A program made the position numbers and the translations under genes. The notes beneath the pieces are model-generated. The model made no database searches. It was given only the letters and a program-made list of their open reading frames with translations, and had not been told where the DNA came from. A stretch of 64,000 bases of DNA from Hydrotaea diabolus (lineage: Eukaryota > Arthropoda > Insecta > Diptera > Muscidae): NCBI GenBank assembly GCA_963513945.1, contig OY740719.1, positions 163,070,729-163,134,728 of the forward strand, given 5' to 3'. Positions 54,912-64,000 of the stretch are shown piece by piece; position 1 is the first letter of the stretch, and the number at the start of each line of letters is the position of its first letter.

Positions 54912-55937
54912 TACATAGTATTTTTATAGAATTTATTACGTTTATTTTTTAAAAATAAATGACCTGAGGCCAACGCATCTAACGATTATTATTTAATTTG
55001 ACGTATTCACAATTCGTTTTATTTTCCCGCAAAAGTTGGAATAAAAATCAACTGGTTGGGTTTGTATAGAATAATTTCAATACTTGCAGTATTAAAAGTA
55101 GTCAAAAATCAACAAAATTGAGTAAATTGACTTTCTTCAATGACAATGCCATGAAAAAATGACAGGTTCATTCGTATAGTTGGGTGGCTACCAGAACCGG
55201 TCTTTATCCCTGAGGGACCTATCATATGACCGGTTCTGTACCGGTCCAATTTCCTGTACGCTAGTACTTGCATCATATTTGCCATCTAGTGGTATGTCGA
55301 CCCAAATATTCATTACGATTGTAAACATTCGGAGATGGCAACGGAAATTCTTCATTTGCAACGTAATATTTGTAGTTTCAACCGAATTTTTCCTCTGTGT
55401 GTATAAAATCATTCACTAGCTATTCGGAGATGATAGTAAACATTTTGTTAATGGAAATTAAAGGGAAATATGTCTGTTAGCTTACGACCGACATTAAACC
55501 CAATGTTCAGACTTTTTCGAAATGGGAGTGCGTGAGAAGCTCAACCACAATAAACTGATGCCATAGACTTCAACGTTGACGGTTTTTTTCCGAGGAGAAT
55601 CGCAAAGAAATAAACTTTTGTTATCCGAAAAAAAACACAGTTTTTGTTACCCTCAAAATACCCAGCAAATGTTATAAATCTCTAGAAAGAAATAAGTTTG
55701 GGTAAAGTTTTTTCAAATATTTTAAAATTGCTAATGGCATTAAACGGTATAGAAGGTCATACCCTAAACAAAGTTATTTCAAAACTACATAAAAAAAATT
55801 TCCAATTTAAATATAAAAAGGGCACTGATCATTTTTTTGTAAGCAAGTGTCAGTTGGTTGAGCCGACTTACATATACCGTGTCCAACGAATATCGCGATG
55901 GTTTAAAGAGAGCACAAACTCTATAGCCGACTCCATT
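54912..55937. other. Intergenic or upstream intron, nothing recognised
   Basis: Around 55190-55250 there is an accggt-rich palindromic phrase (agaaccggtc ... gaccggttct). The minus-strand ORF 55188-55412 has no recognisable domain. Confidence 0.35.
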
Positions 55938-56184
55938 GTATATGTGACAGCGCATAGAGAAAGTGACCTAAGGGAAAAAAATCAATTTTCATTTTTTTTG
56001 ATGTGGACACCATCTGAGCACCGAATGAGACCCATGCCCCAAAAGTGTTTCCTCCCAGAGATATGCGCGTTTTATGAAAGTGATGGTACACCAAAGATAC
56101 ACGTATTTAAATTTTTAATATGGCTCTCCTAAACAAAACTGGTTTTTACCCTTAGGACCCTTTCTATTTTGCGCGTCACATATG
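55938..56184. mobile_element. W-type TIR element (W3)
   Basis: Ends tatatgtgacagcgcataga and ttttgcgcgtcacatat. 247 bp, single copy of the interior block. Confidence 0.85.
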
Positions 56185-56214
56185 GTATATGTACATTTCT
56201 GGCCTAGGCAACAC

Positions 56215-57408
56215 TTAGTGTTGCATGGCGCCATCTGATATTGCCATTGGAAAGTTTGACATTTTTTAACATAAACGTACTTAGAACGTTTTGACGTTCG
56301 ACCATCATTTGTGTTGTTTACAGTGACTTGAAAAAATCAATTTGGCAAAAATATGGAATTAACATTTTCGTGCAATCTTTTTTCACAACTTTTGACGTGG
56401 ATTATCACGACAAAAGTGCATCAATGAACTTAAATCTTTGTATGGCGATGAGCACTGTGAAAAACTAATGACTTCAATCATGACCGACGTCGCTTAAAGA
56501 GGAAAGTCTTGAAGGTCGTTCAAAAACGTCCGTTGTGCCAGAGAACATTGATGCCGTGCGTGAACTGTTAATGCAAGATCGTCATGTGACATACCGTGAG
56601 ATAGAGGCATCCTTGGACATTTCTTTCACCAGCATACATTCGATATTGCAGGAACACCTGGCCGTAAAAAAGGTTTCTTCTCGTTGGATCCCGCACAAAT
56701 TAACAATCGCTCAAAAAAAGACTCGTGCCGATTAGTGCAAAGAAATTTTGAAAAAATATGATCGCGGTGCTTCAAAAAACGTTTATAAGATTGTCATAGG
56801 TGACGAATCATGGATCTATGCGTATGAGCCCCAAAACAAAACAGCAATCGACCGACGAGCCAAATCCAACGAAAGTTGTTCGTGGAAGAAGCACTTCGAA
56901 GTAAATGGTGGCCTGTTTCATCGGCAAAACTGGTCATGTGGCGACTGTTCCGCTTGAGCAATGTGTGAGGTCAATTCAGAGTGGTACACCACAATTTGTT
57001 TGCCTGTAGTCTTCGGAGAATTTCGAAAAACAAACTAGAGAAGACGAATCATTGTGCACCATGGCGAGCTCTCACACATCGGCTCAAACCAGTTCCTTTT
57101 TGACCGTCCAAAAAGTCGAATTGATGGGTTATCCGCCATACAGCCCTAAGTTGGCACCCCCAATGACTTCTTTTTATTCGCGCACATCAAGAAAAAAATG
57201 CGTGGTCAACGATTTTCGTCGCCAGAAGATGCTGTTGCAGCGTTCAAAAATCATGTTTTGGAGGTGTCTCAATTGGAGTGGAAAAGGTGCTTCGACAATT
57301 GGTTTAAGCGCATGCAAAAGTGTACAAATCAGGAGAATACATTGAAAAACAATAAAGATAAATATTCGCATTTTCATTATTTGGCCAGAAATATATAAAG
57401 CAGCCCGT
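56215..57408 (+). mobile_element. Mariner (DD34D) element, degenerate, copy P2
   Basis: Sister of 35990-37137 in the opposite orientation. The right end aatatataaagcagcccgta matches; the left end is diverged. Transposase scraps in three or more frames from 56535 to 57398: GRPKT-like linker, PENIDAVRELLMQDRHVTYR, SRWIPHKLT, YKIVIGDESWIYAYEP (first Asp), SSHTSAQT (second-Asp block damaged), YSPKLAPPMTSF (third-Asp block damaged, SPD changed to SPK). Confidence 0.85.
56535..57345 (+). pseudogene. Mariner transposase, fragmented (P2)
   Basis: Open pieces: 56535-56735 (second HTH, WIPHKLT), 56748-56957 (first catalytic Asp) and 57052-57345 (late core). Compared with P1 the second catalytic region HHDNASSH is reduced to a frame-shifted HHGELSH. 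More decayed than P1. Confidence 0.75.
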
Positions 57409-57554
57409 AGCGCTATTTATACCAGAAAGTTTGTGTCAATTATTTTTTCAAATAATCTTAAAATTGAACATCAAAAGGTACAATTGGTAATATCCTTAAC
57501 AGAGCTTTTTGTATCAATCCTTCGACATTAGATTGTTTGTTTAGGCTAGAAATG

Positions 57555-57799
57555 TATATGTGACGCGCAAAGTAGAAAGGGACCTAAGGGTAAAAACCAG
57601 CTTTGTTCGGGGGAGCCGTTTTAAAGATTTAAATACGTGTATCTTTGGTGTACCATCACTTTCATAAAACGCGCATTTCTCTAGGAGGAAACACTTTTGG
57701 GGTATGGGATCGGTCTCATTCGATGCTCAGATGTTGTCCACATCAAAAAAAAGTGAAAATTGATTTTTTACCCTTAGGTCCCTTTCTCTAGGCGCTGTT
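57555..57799. mobile_element. W-type TIR element (W4)
   Basis: Left end tatatgtgacgcgcaaagta; right end aggtccctttctctaggcgc, missing the last few bases. Reverse orientation relative to W3. Confidence 0.85.
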
Positions 57800-57895
57800 T
57801 AAATTACGAGTGATGATTTAGGGCAGTTATCACAGCAGTCTCTAGAGACAGGGCATACCATTTAGAGCAAAATATTTTCTATTTTACTAAAACAG

Positions 57896-58161
57896 CATAT
57901 GTGACGCGCAAAATAGAAAGGGACCAAGTTAAAAACCAGTTTTGTTCAGGAGATCCATTTTAAAGATTAGGTCCCTTCCTATTTGCGCTTAGAATCGCCG
58001 ACTTCACTTTCATAAAACGCGCATATCTCTGGGAGGGAACACTTTTGGGGCATGGGATCGGTCTCATTCGTAGCTCAGATGTTGTCCACATCAAAAAAAG
58101 AAAAAAAATTAAAATTGATTTTTTTACCCTTAGGTCCCTTTCTCTATGCGCTGTCATATAT
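57896..58161. mobile_element. W-type TIR element (W5)
   Basis: Ends catatgtgacgcgcaaaata and ctatgcgctgtcatata; 266 bp. Only 96 bp from W4 and in the same orientation. Confidence 0.85.
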
Positions 58162-59685
58162 AAATAAACTCCTGTCATCGAACAAATGATGGAAAGTGCC
58201 AATGAATATGTTCGCGTACTAACCAGGTAAGCCCATATTTTGGCACAGCCCTGAACAAATACGAGTATACATAAATCCTACTTAAAATACTCATAAATCA
58301 TTACGGGTTTTACAGCGATCAATAACAAGTGGAAATGAGCTAGACTAGCATTTGTTTCGATATAGCTTCTTTTAATTAGATCAATTTCTCTGGTTTTGTT
58401 CAAAGGCCTGTAAAATTAGATAACTTTTTATGTCCATTGTTTTCTGAAGTTTTCAATGTCCAACAAAAAATAAAAATGCAAAATCACTGGCAAATACCCT
58501 GATTTTCGCAGATAATTATTGTATTGATTTAGTAATGTAGAATCTCAATTCAAAAATAGTTTATAGACTAATCGCATAGTCTAGCAAACCAGCTCCAAAA
58601 ATCGCCTACATTTTATTAGACATTCGCTTTTAAATTCCCAAAACCAAATAATTATCCCTATTTTCAAAATAAAATCCCCATAAATTCAATAAACTAACCG
58701 TGACTAAGCCGTGAATAAGCAAGCAGTGAAAAGCTTTTAAATTCTTTTTTTTAATATTTAAGTTTAGCTTATATTGACATTAAATTACTTACCAAATAAC
58801 ACAACTCAATTACCATTCCTCTACTTTGGCAATCCAGATGTTTGTTGGGATGTGCTTTTTAAATATTCACATTCAAAAATTGCAACACGAATGCTATCGA
58901 CGTATGTACGTTTACATCCGCTTTAGAAGGTAACGCACAGATTATGAGCAGGTAGGTCGAGCGCTCGCTGGCGTATCAATGTCAAGCCAATATGGAATAT
59001 GTCACCTGCTATTATTTCCCTTTCATTTGTCGAATACAATTTGAAACATATCATTGCTTTTGGCGCAGCAAAACTCTTATGGGAAAATTACAATATTTTC
59101 TTTTGTTTTTTTGTTTTCTCCGGGAATACGTTTGAAGTCACTTAGAAAGGTCTTTAAACTATGAACTGCGAATGCTCGAGGAAGATACGTTGCGAACATG
59201 CGATTGCTACTCGATAATGGCTTTTACTGACACCGAATTAAATTAAGTTCAAATGAATTTCATGTTTGTTTGTAAATATGAATTTTTATAACCGTTGCCG
59301 TTGTAAAGCAAGGAGACAGGAGCCACAGAAACCGCACTCGAATCCCTGGTGCAGAGGGACCAATAAACTTAAAATGTAATTAATCGCATATGCGATGCCT
59401 CATAAAAAAAGGTCACCACATAAGCCATTAAAAAAATTAAATAAAAGTATCGATCAAAAGTATAAATGGACAATATTTAAGTAGTATTTTAGTTGATATA
59501 TTTTTGAATGAATATTACTTTCAGCTTCATAAAGCAGCTCGTTTTAACAAAACGAATTCATCTGAGACAAAAAGAGCTGCCGAAATGAGAATAATTTGGG
59601 ATTTTGTGAATCACAAGGAATTCGTATAGAAACACATTCAAAATTTTCCTAAAGCACGATGAGAAAACATTTTTTTGTAAGCATA
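58162..59685. other. Flank without transposons; GC-richer single-copy stretch 58850-59360
   Basis: About 1.5 kb without recognised repeats. From 58850 to 59360 the base composition is less AT-rich, with phrases such as ggtcgagcgctcgctggcg. On the minus strand an isolated initiator TCAGTA is near 59228-59233 and a TATAAAA near 59287. Spacing does not make a clear core promoter. May be regulatory; no gene. Confidence 0.3.
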
Positions 59686-59871
59686 CGAGGGCGGTTCGGA
59701 AACTTCTTAGCCTAGCGCAAAAAGCGCGGTATAAACAGAAAAAAGTTAAGTGTTTTGGAAAGTTCCATCTCTGCTACACATGTTATTTGTTTCGATCTGG
59801 CAACTCCTTCATATAGAAACAGGTATTCACAAAAGACGCATCCGCGATTTTTTTACAATAGAAAAATTAGA

Positions 59872-60248
59872 AATGCGTGGTGTCATTAAATATTTACATA
59901 AAAAAGGTTTATCGGGAAAGACAAGAAATTCATAATGATATGGTGAATGTGTTAGGTGAAAGTGCTCCTTCATATGCAACAGTAAAAAATTGGGTTGCTG
60001 AATTTAAACGTGGTCGTACAAGCATTGAAGATGAACCACGTAGTGGACGTCCAAAAACAGCAACAACAACTGGAACTGTAGCCAAAGTGCATGATATGGT
60101 ATTTAATGATCGACGAATAAAAGTGCGTGAAATAGCTTTTGTTTTTGGTCGACTGTTAACAAGTGCGGCACCCATCTTGCAGAAAGCTTTTTCATCTGTA
60201 GTTCTTCATGCAAAATTAAATGGACTCGATCATTTGAGATGCCCATGA
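59872..60248 (+). pseudogene. Irritans-type mariner transposase N-terminal part (Q2)
   Basis: MRGVIKYLHKKGLSG then, after a small frameshift near 59920, QEIHNDMVNVLGESAPSYAT followed by WVAEFKRGRTSIEDEPRSGR. It includes the first HTH and the linker. The frame then enters the inverted segment and is lost. Confidence 0.8.
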
Positions 60249-60339
60249 TCAAATGATCGAGTCCATTTAATTTTGCATGAAGAAGTACAGATGAAAAAGC
60301 TTTCTGCAAGATGGGTGCCGCACTTGTTAACAGTCGACC
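60147..60339. repeat. Inverted duplication (91-bp arms) inside mariner Q2
   Basis: Arm 60147-60237 is the reverse complement of arm 60249-60339, with one mismatch (g versus c in ctgtagttctt), around an 11-bp loop. The right arm is in the normal transposase order (second HTH to WVPHLLT); the left arm is the extra inverted copy. Confidence 0.95.
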
Positions 60340-60374
60340 AGAAACGCATAAGAATGAACATTTCTTAAGCTTGT

Positions 60375-61019
60375 TTGGATCGTTTTCAGCGAAATAAAAT
60401 GGAGTTTAAGCGTCGTTTCATAACTGTTGATGAGACATGGACCCACCACTATACTCCAGAGACAAAAGAACAATCCAAACAATGGACTGAAGCTGGAGGA
60501 AGTGCCCCAAAGAAGGCAAAAACAATTCAATCGGCTGGTAAGGTTATGGCAACGGTTTTTTGGGACTTCAAAGGTATTTTATTGATTGACTATCTGCAAA
60601 AGGGTAAAACAATAAATACAGAGTACTATTGCAACCTTTTAGATCAATTAAATGTACAAATTCGAGAAAAACGTCCTGGCTTACAACACAAAAAAATAAT
60701 TTTTCATCAAGACAACGCACCAGCGCAGAAGAGTGTTTTAACAATGGCTAAAATCAACGAATTAAAGTACGAGTTGCTTGACCACCCCCCTTATTCTCCT
60801 GATTTAGCTCCCAGTGACTTTTACCTGTTCCCAAATCCAAAAAAAATCCTTGCTGGCAAGCGTTTTACCTCAAATGAAGATGCAATTACAGTTGTAAACC
60901 ACTATTTTGAAGACCTTGAGGAAAACTATTTTAATCAAGGGATAAAATTGCTAGATAAGCGTTGGACTAAGTGTATTGAAGTTTCAGGAGATTATATTAA
61001 AAAACAAAAATATTTTTGA
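60375..61019 (+). CDS. Irritans-type mariner transposase catalytic domain, intact ORF
   Basis: 214 codons from MDRFQRNKMEFKRRFITVDE to the natural C terminus (IKKQKYF). It contains the full DD34D core: VDETWTHHYTPE (first Asp), SAGKVMATVFWDFKGIL, FHQDNAPAQKS (second Asp; Gln where Q1 has His in APAHKS), YSPDLAPSDFYLF (third Asp) and KKILAGKRF. It lacks the DNA-binding domain because the inversion upstream breaks the frame, and a stop (tttcttaag) sits just before this ORF. As it stands it encodes a catalytic half only. Codon reading is clean across 645 bp, so decay is recent. Confidence 0.85.
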   Translation: MDRFQRNKMEFKRRFITVDETWTHHYTPETKEQSKQWTEAGGSAPKKAKTIQSAGKVMATVFWDFKGILLIDYLQKGKTINTEYYCNLLDQLNVQIREKRPGLQHKKIIFHQDNAPAQKSVLTMAKINELKYELLDHPPYSPDLAPSDFYLFPNPKKILAGKRFTSNEDAITVVNHYFEDLEENYFNQGIKLLDKRWTKCIEVSGDYIKKQKYF

Positions 61020-61073
61020 AAAACTAACTATTCTCTTTCATTGATAGGCTAAGAACTTTCCGAGCCGCCCTCG

Positions 61074-61171
61074 TACACACCCTCTTTCTATGAAGAGCCA
61101 TAGGCACGGGAAGTACTAAACGGGACATGACTAGGTTTTTCATTATCAGTCGTCGAGTTTATCTAACCAAC
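61074..61171. other. Short spacer
   Basis: Nothing recognised between the mariner and the next element. Confidence 0.4.
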
Positions 61172-61849
61172 CATACTCCGACCATAATGTACGATGTTAA
61201 TTGTGAGTCACAACTTAACGTCAAGTGTTTTGCCCAACCTAATTCGGCATTTCTTTGTTTTAGTGTACAAGTGAGCAGTGCTTTCAGATTGTTGAAGTCT
61301 TTTACGAAAATCCAAATGCAAAATGCATTTCGTGCACTTTGTTATTTTTTGGTCAACATAACCGACCAAAAGGGTGCACAAACGGGAGAATTGTGCCCAA
61401 ATTTGAGCAAACCAGGTCTGTAGGAAGTTTGAAAACACCTTTGCAGGGCTCAGTTCGTTCTGTCATCGGGCCGTACTTCTTCGAGAATAATCGCAGGATG
61501 ATAACGGACTTCTTGTGGCCAGAAATTGAGGAAACAGACCAACGAAACAATGAATTTTTTCGCAAGAAATTCAATGGCCGTGTTATGTGTTACGTAGAGA
61601 TGTTGAATGTTAATTTGACTTCTTTTATTGGGGATATTTAAAAGAAAAAGTGTACGTCAATAAGCCAAGAACAATTCAAGAGCTTAAGAATACGATATTT
61701 TGGCACATTAACGACATTGATAGTTATAGCAACCAAAGCCATAACTATCACAGATCCATCTATCATAATAAAAAATATGAAAATAATTCTCGGAAAACTT
61801 TTTAATTTATTTACCATTAACATTGTGCGTTTTAGTCGGACCACCCTTA
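61172..61849 (+). mobile_element. DD41D element, third family, internally deleted
   Basis: Left end ccgaccataatgtacgatgt then taattgtgagtca; right end attaacattgtgcgttttag then tcggaccaccc. Two plus-strand scraps: the HTH region in mixed frame at 61230-61420, and IGPYFFENN, FLWPEIEET at 61457-61560. The catalytic second and third Asp are gone. About 680 bp. Confidence 0.75.
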
Positions 61850-61962
61850 CCAATTTTTTTATCTAACTACTCATTTTCACCAAGGTCGACTCAAGAATAC
61901 TAAAGATATAACATAAATTGAAAAAGAAAATATATAATTCAGACTTTGTTTGTATTTTTATA

Positions 61963-63043
61963 CCCTCCACCATACAATGGAGGGTATATTAGTTTTGTCA
62001 TTCTGTCTGTAGCACCTTGAAATAATCATCGGAGTATATATATTCTTGATCCTCGTAAAATTCTAAGACGATATAGCCATGTTGTCCCGATGTCCGTCTG
62101 TTGAAAACAAAATAGAGCCTGCATGAAAACAGCTAGGGAGCTGAAATTTGGCACTAACATGTGTAGTTAACCTAGCATGGTTGGTATTGAAAATATGCTA
62201 TATAGCTCTACGGGAAGTTGCTGTTGGAGACCCTCAACCGACACTACCTCATAAAAATTAGTTTTTTATTTGGAAATATCCGTCCAGTTTCTTGAGCAAA
62301 ATCACCGAAATTTTGCAAATAATAATCTCTATATAGGCGCAATCATCTATGTAAACATGGTTTAGATTGGGCCACCATTTCTTGTACCTCCTATACAAAC
62401 GGCCTTATGGGCCTTGAGAAATAATATGACTATAACTCACCACAAACTTGACCTATCGAAATGAAATTTTACACATCAAGATTTCTATATACAACACACT
62501 TCTACGCTGAATTCGGTTGAGATCGGAAAAGTCCTACTGGTACCTCCCACACTAACGGTCTTATGGGCCTTGATAAATAATATGACAATAACTCACCACA
62601 CACTTGACCTATCCAGACGAAATTTTCGGCATAAAGATTAATATATAGAACAGACTTTTGCGCTAAACTTGGCCAAGGCCCTACAGGTACCTCCCACACA
62701 AACGGTCTCATGGGCCTTGAAAAATAATATGACAATAACTCACTACAAACTTGACCTATCGATATGAAATTTTCTACATAAAGATTTTTATATAGAACAC
62801 ACCTGCGCCAAATTCTGTTGAGATCGGAAAAGTCCTACTGGTACCTCCCGCACAAATGGTCTCATGGGCTTTGAGAAAAATTATGACGATAACTCACCAC
62901 AAGCTTGATCTATCGAAATGAAATTTTGCACATAAAGATTTCTATATAGAACACACTTCCGCACAAAATTTGGTTTTATTTGGGAATCTGGTGGAGGGTA
63001 TCCCAAGTTCGGCACAGCCAAACTTAACATTTTTTACTTGTAT
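61963..63043 (+). repeat. HINE-like repeat with ~150-bp tandem units, non-coding relative of 28685-30450
   Basis: Start ataccctccaccatacaatg then gagggtatattagttttgtc; end ggtggagggtatcccaagtt then cagccaaacttaacattttt. Units beginning cttgacctatcgaaatgaaa recur at about 62447, 62603, 62750 and 62903 (147-156 bp). It contains no endonuclease ORF. The minus-strand ORF 62502-62735 is read across these tandem units. Confidence 0.8.
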
Positions 63044-63061
63044 TAATTCCATTTGAATATC

Positions 63062-63560
63062 TATTTAAACAAGTAAAAAAGTCGTCACGTTCGGCCAGGG
63101 CGAACCTAACATACCCCACGCCGTCCCAACACTATTAATGCGCAAAAAAGGTCCGTTTTCTGGGCCCTTTCGGCCCAACCGTAGGTCCCTAATGTCAGTC
63201 AAAACTTCAATATTTCTCTATTTTTGGACGTCTGCTGCAGGATGTTTTTTTTTGGCCCAATGAGCTAAAACGTCCTGAAAATTACTTACTTTTTTGAGGT
63301 ATTTAGTGCGGCGAGATACCTTAAGTACTTTAAAGGGAAACTTTTCTGCCCCACGCCCGATTTCTTCCATTTACAATTCCAAACAGTTTATGACCATAAG
63401 CCATCATAATGCAAAATTTCAGGATCCTAGATTGATTCCTTTGACCGCTATCTTGTTTTCAACAGACACACGAATATATATGCTAAATAAGGTCCCAGAT
63501 TAATATTCCGTTGTGTTGCAAATGGAACGACAAATTTAAATGGAAGGTGGAGGGTATAAA
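63062..63560 (-). repeat. HINE-like repeat, minus orientation start
   Basis: Begins acaagtaaaaaagtcgtcac then gttcggcc, the complement of the usual end of this class, and ends at ggtggagggtataaacaaaa. Its right half matches 44281-45050. Confidence 0.6.
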
Positions 63561-64000
63561 CAAAATGTTTGAAACTGACAGTACTCTTTTAGAAATTCAG
63601 AATATATATCATTTGAAATTTTAGAAAATATTCGTATTTAATTTTAAGTTCAAAAGAAAACAATAAAATTAAGAATACTCCAATTTAAATTCAGATTTAA
63701 GCATTTTCAATATGGAAAATATTTTATTAATATTTCATATTATACATAATTTAAAACATAATTATAATATTTAAAAACACCTATTAAAATTTAAAGTCCT
63801 TAATTCAAATTTGGAACATTCCATTCGACATTCATTCGCAATTCGTTTGGAGTGACTAAAGTCCTGTTTTAATTAAACCATATTAATCTATGCTTTTACG
63901 TTGAACTCACACATAGGTCCATCCCAATTTATGATCCTACTGTTCTTTGCGACATTTTAGATCCGATCTTGCACAAATTTAGAATACCTCGTAATGAATG
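63561..64000. other. AT-rich end of window, nothing recognised
   Basis: Short degenerate phrases such as aaatttaaagtcctt; no feature. Confidence 0.4.

Larger units (their letters stand above)
59686..61073 (+). mobile_element. Irritans-type mariner (DD34D), copy Q2, with fold-back insertion
   Basis: TA-flanked; ends cgagggcggttcggaaactt and the complement of cgagggcggctcggaaagtt. 1388 bp against 1250 in Q1; most of the excess is an inverted duplication at 60147-60339. The catalytic domain ORF 60375-61019 is uninterrupted. Confidence 0.92.

Noticed and set aside
59200..59300. TATA-like and Inr-like words upstream of everything
   Set aside because: The TATAAAA and TCAGTA words are about 55-60 bp apart, too far for a core promoter, and no leader or gene follows.
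1..64000. CRISPR arrays, operons, bacterial promoters or riboswitches
   Set aside because: The window is eukaryotic intron and repeat DNA; repeats present are satellites and transposons, without CRISPR-like spacing.
1..64000. tRNA or rRNA genes
   Set aside because: No A-box/B-box pair with a cloverleaf and no rRNA core sequence noticed by eye; a tRNA scan was not possible.

Overview
This is intron and flanking DNA of a fly (dipteran) genome: AT-rich, crowded with decayed transposons, and carrying one recognisable host gene. The gene is on the minus strand and is the 5' part of TrpA1, the ankyrin-repeat TRP channel used for heat and irritant sensing. Four coding exons can be placed: 40284-40661 (N terminus), 22441-22597, 22226-22316 and 15442-15637. 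Their phases join exactly (822 bp, 274 codons). A TATA/Inr core promoter with a possible 5'-UTR exon lies at about 45900-46461. The remaining ankyrin repeats and the channel pore must lie beyond the left edge, because no further TrpA1 exon is visible from 1 to 15441. I recognise no other host gene. The species cannot be named from this; the TE content fits a higher (schizophoran) fly with expanded introns.

Layout. 1-5.3 kb: a Helentron-like repeat fragment, then a ~400-bp satellite with dyad junctions. 5.3-15.4 kb: DD41D mariner-like elements, a Jockey-type non-LTR relic, Helitron helicase and PIF/Harbinger relics, and a nested TIR element (13306-14912). 15.4-22.6 kb: three TrpA1 exons, with DD41D copies and a ~45-bp dyad satellite in the introns. 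22.7-40.3 kb: the large TrpA1 intron, holding a DD37D (maT-like) element, a Helentron-like element with an endonuclease-like ORF, a non-LTR RT split by a DD41D insertion, and two DD34D mariners. 40.3-46.5 kb: TrpA1 first coding exon, leader and promoter, with more relics. 46.5-64 kb: DD41D copies, several short TIR elements, two mariners (one with a fold-back inversion) and Helentron-like repeats.

Tsome dozen elements belong to the IS630/Tc1/mariner superfamily in three catalytic classes (DD34D, DD37D, DD41D). None has an intact full-length transposase. Four copies of one DD41D family share the same loss of the DNA-binding domain, so they probably spread as non-autonomous deletion derivatives. 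Everything is inferred by reading the sequence; no database search was run.
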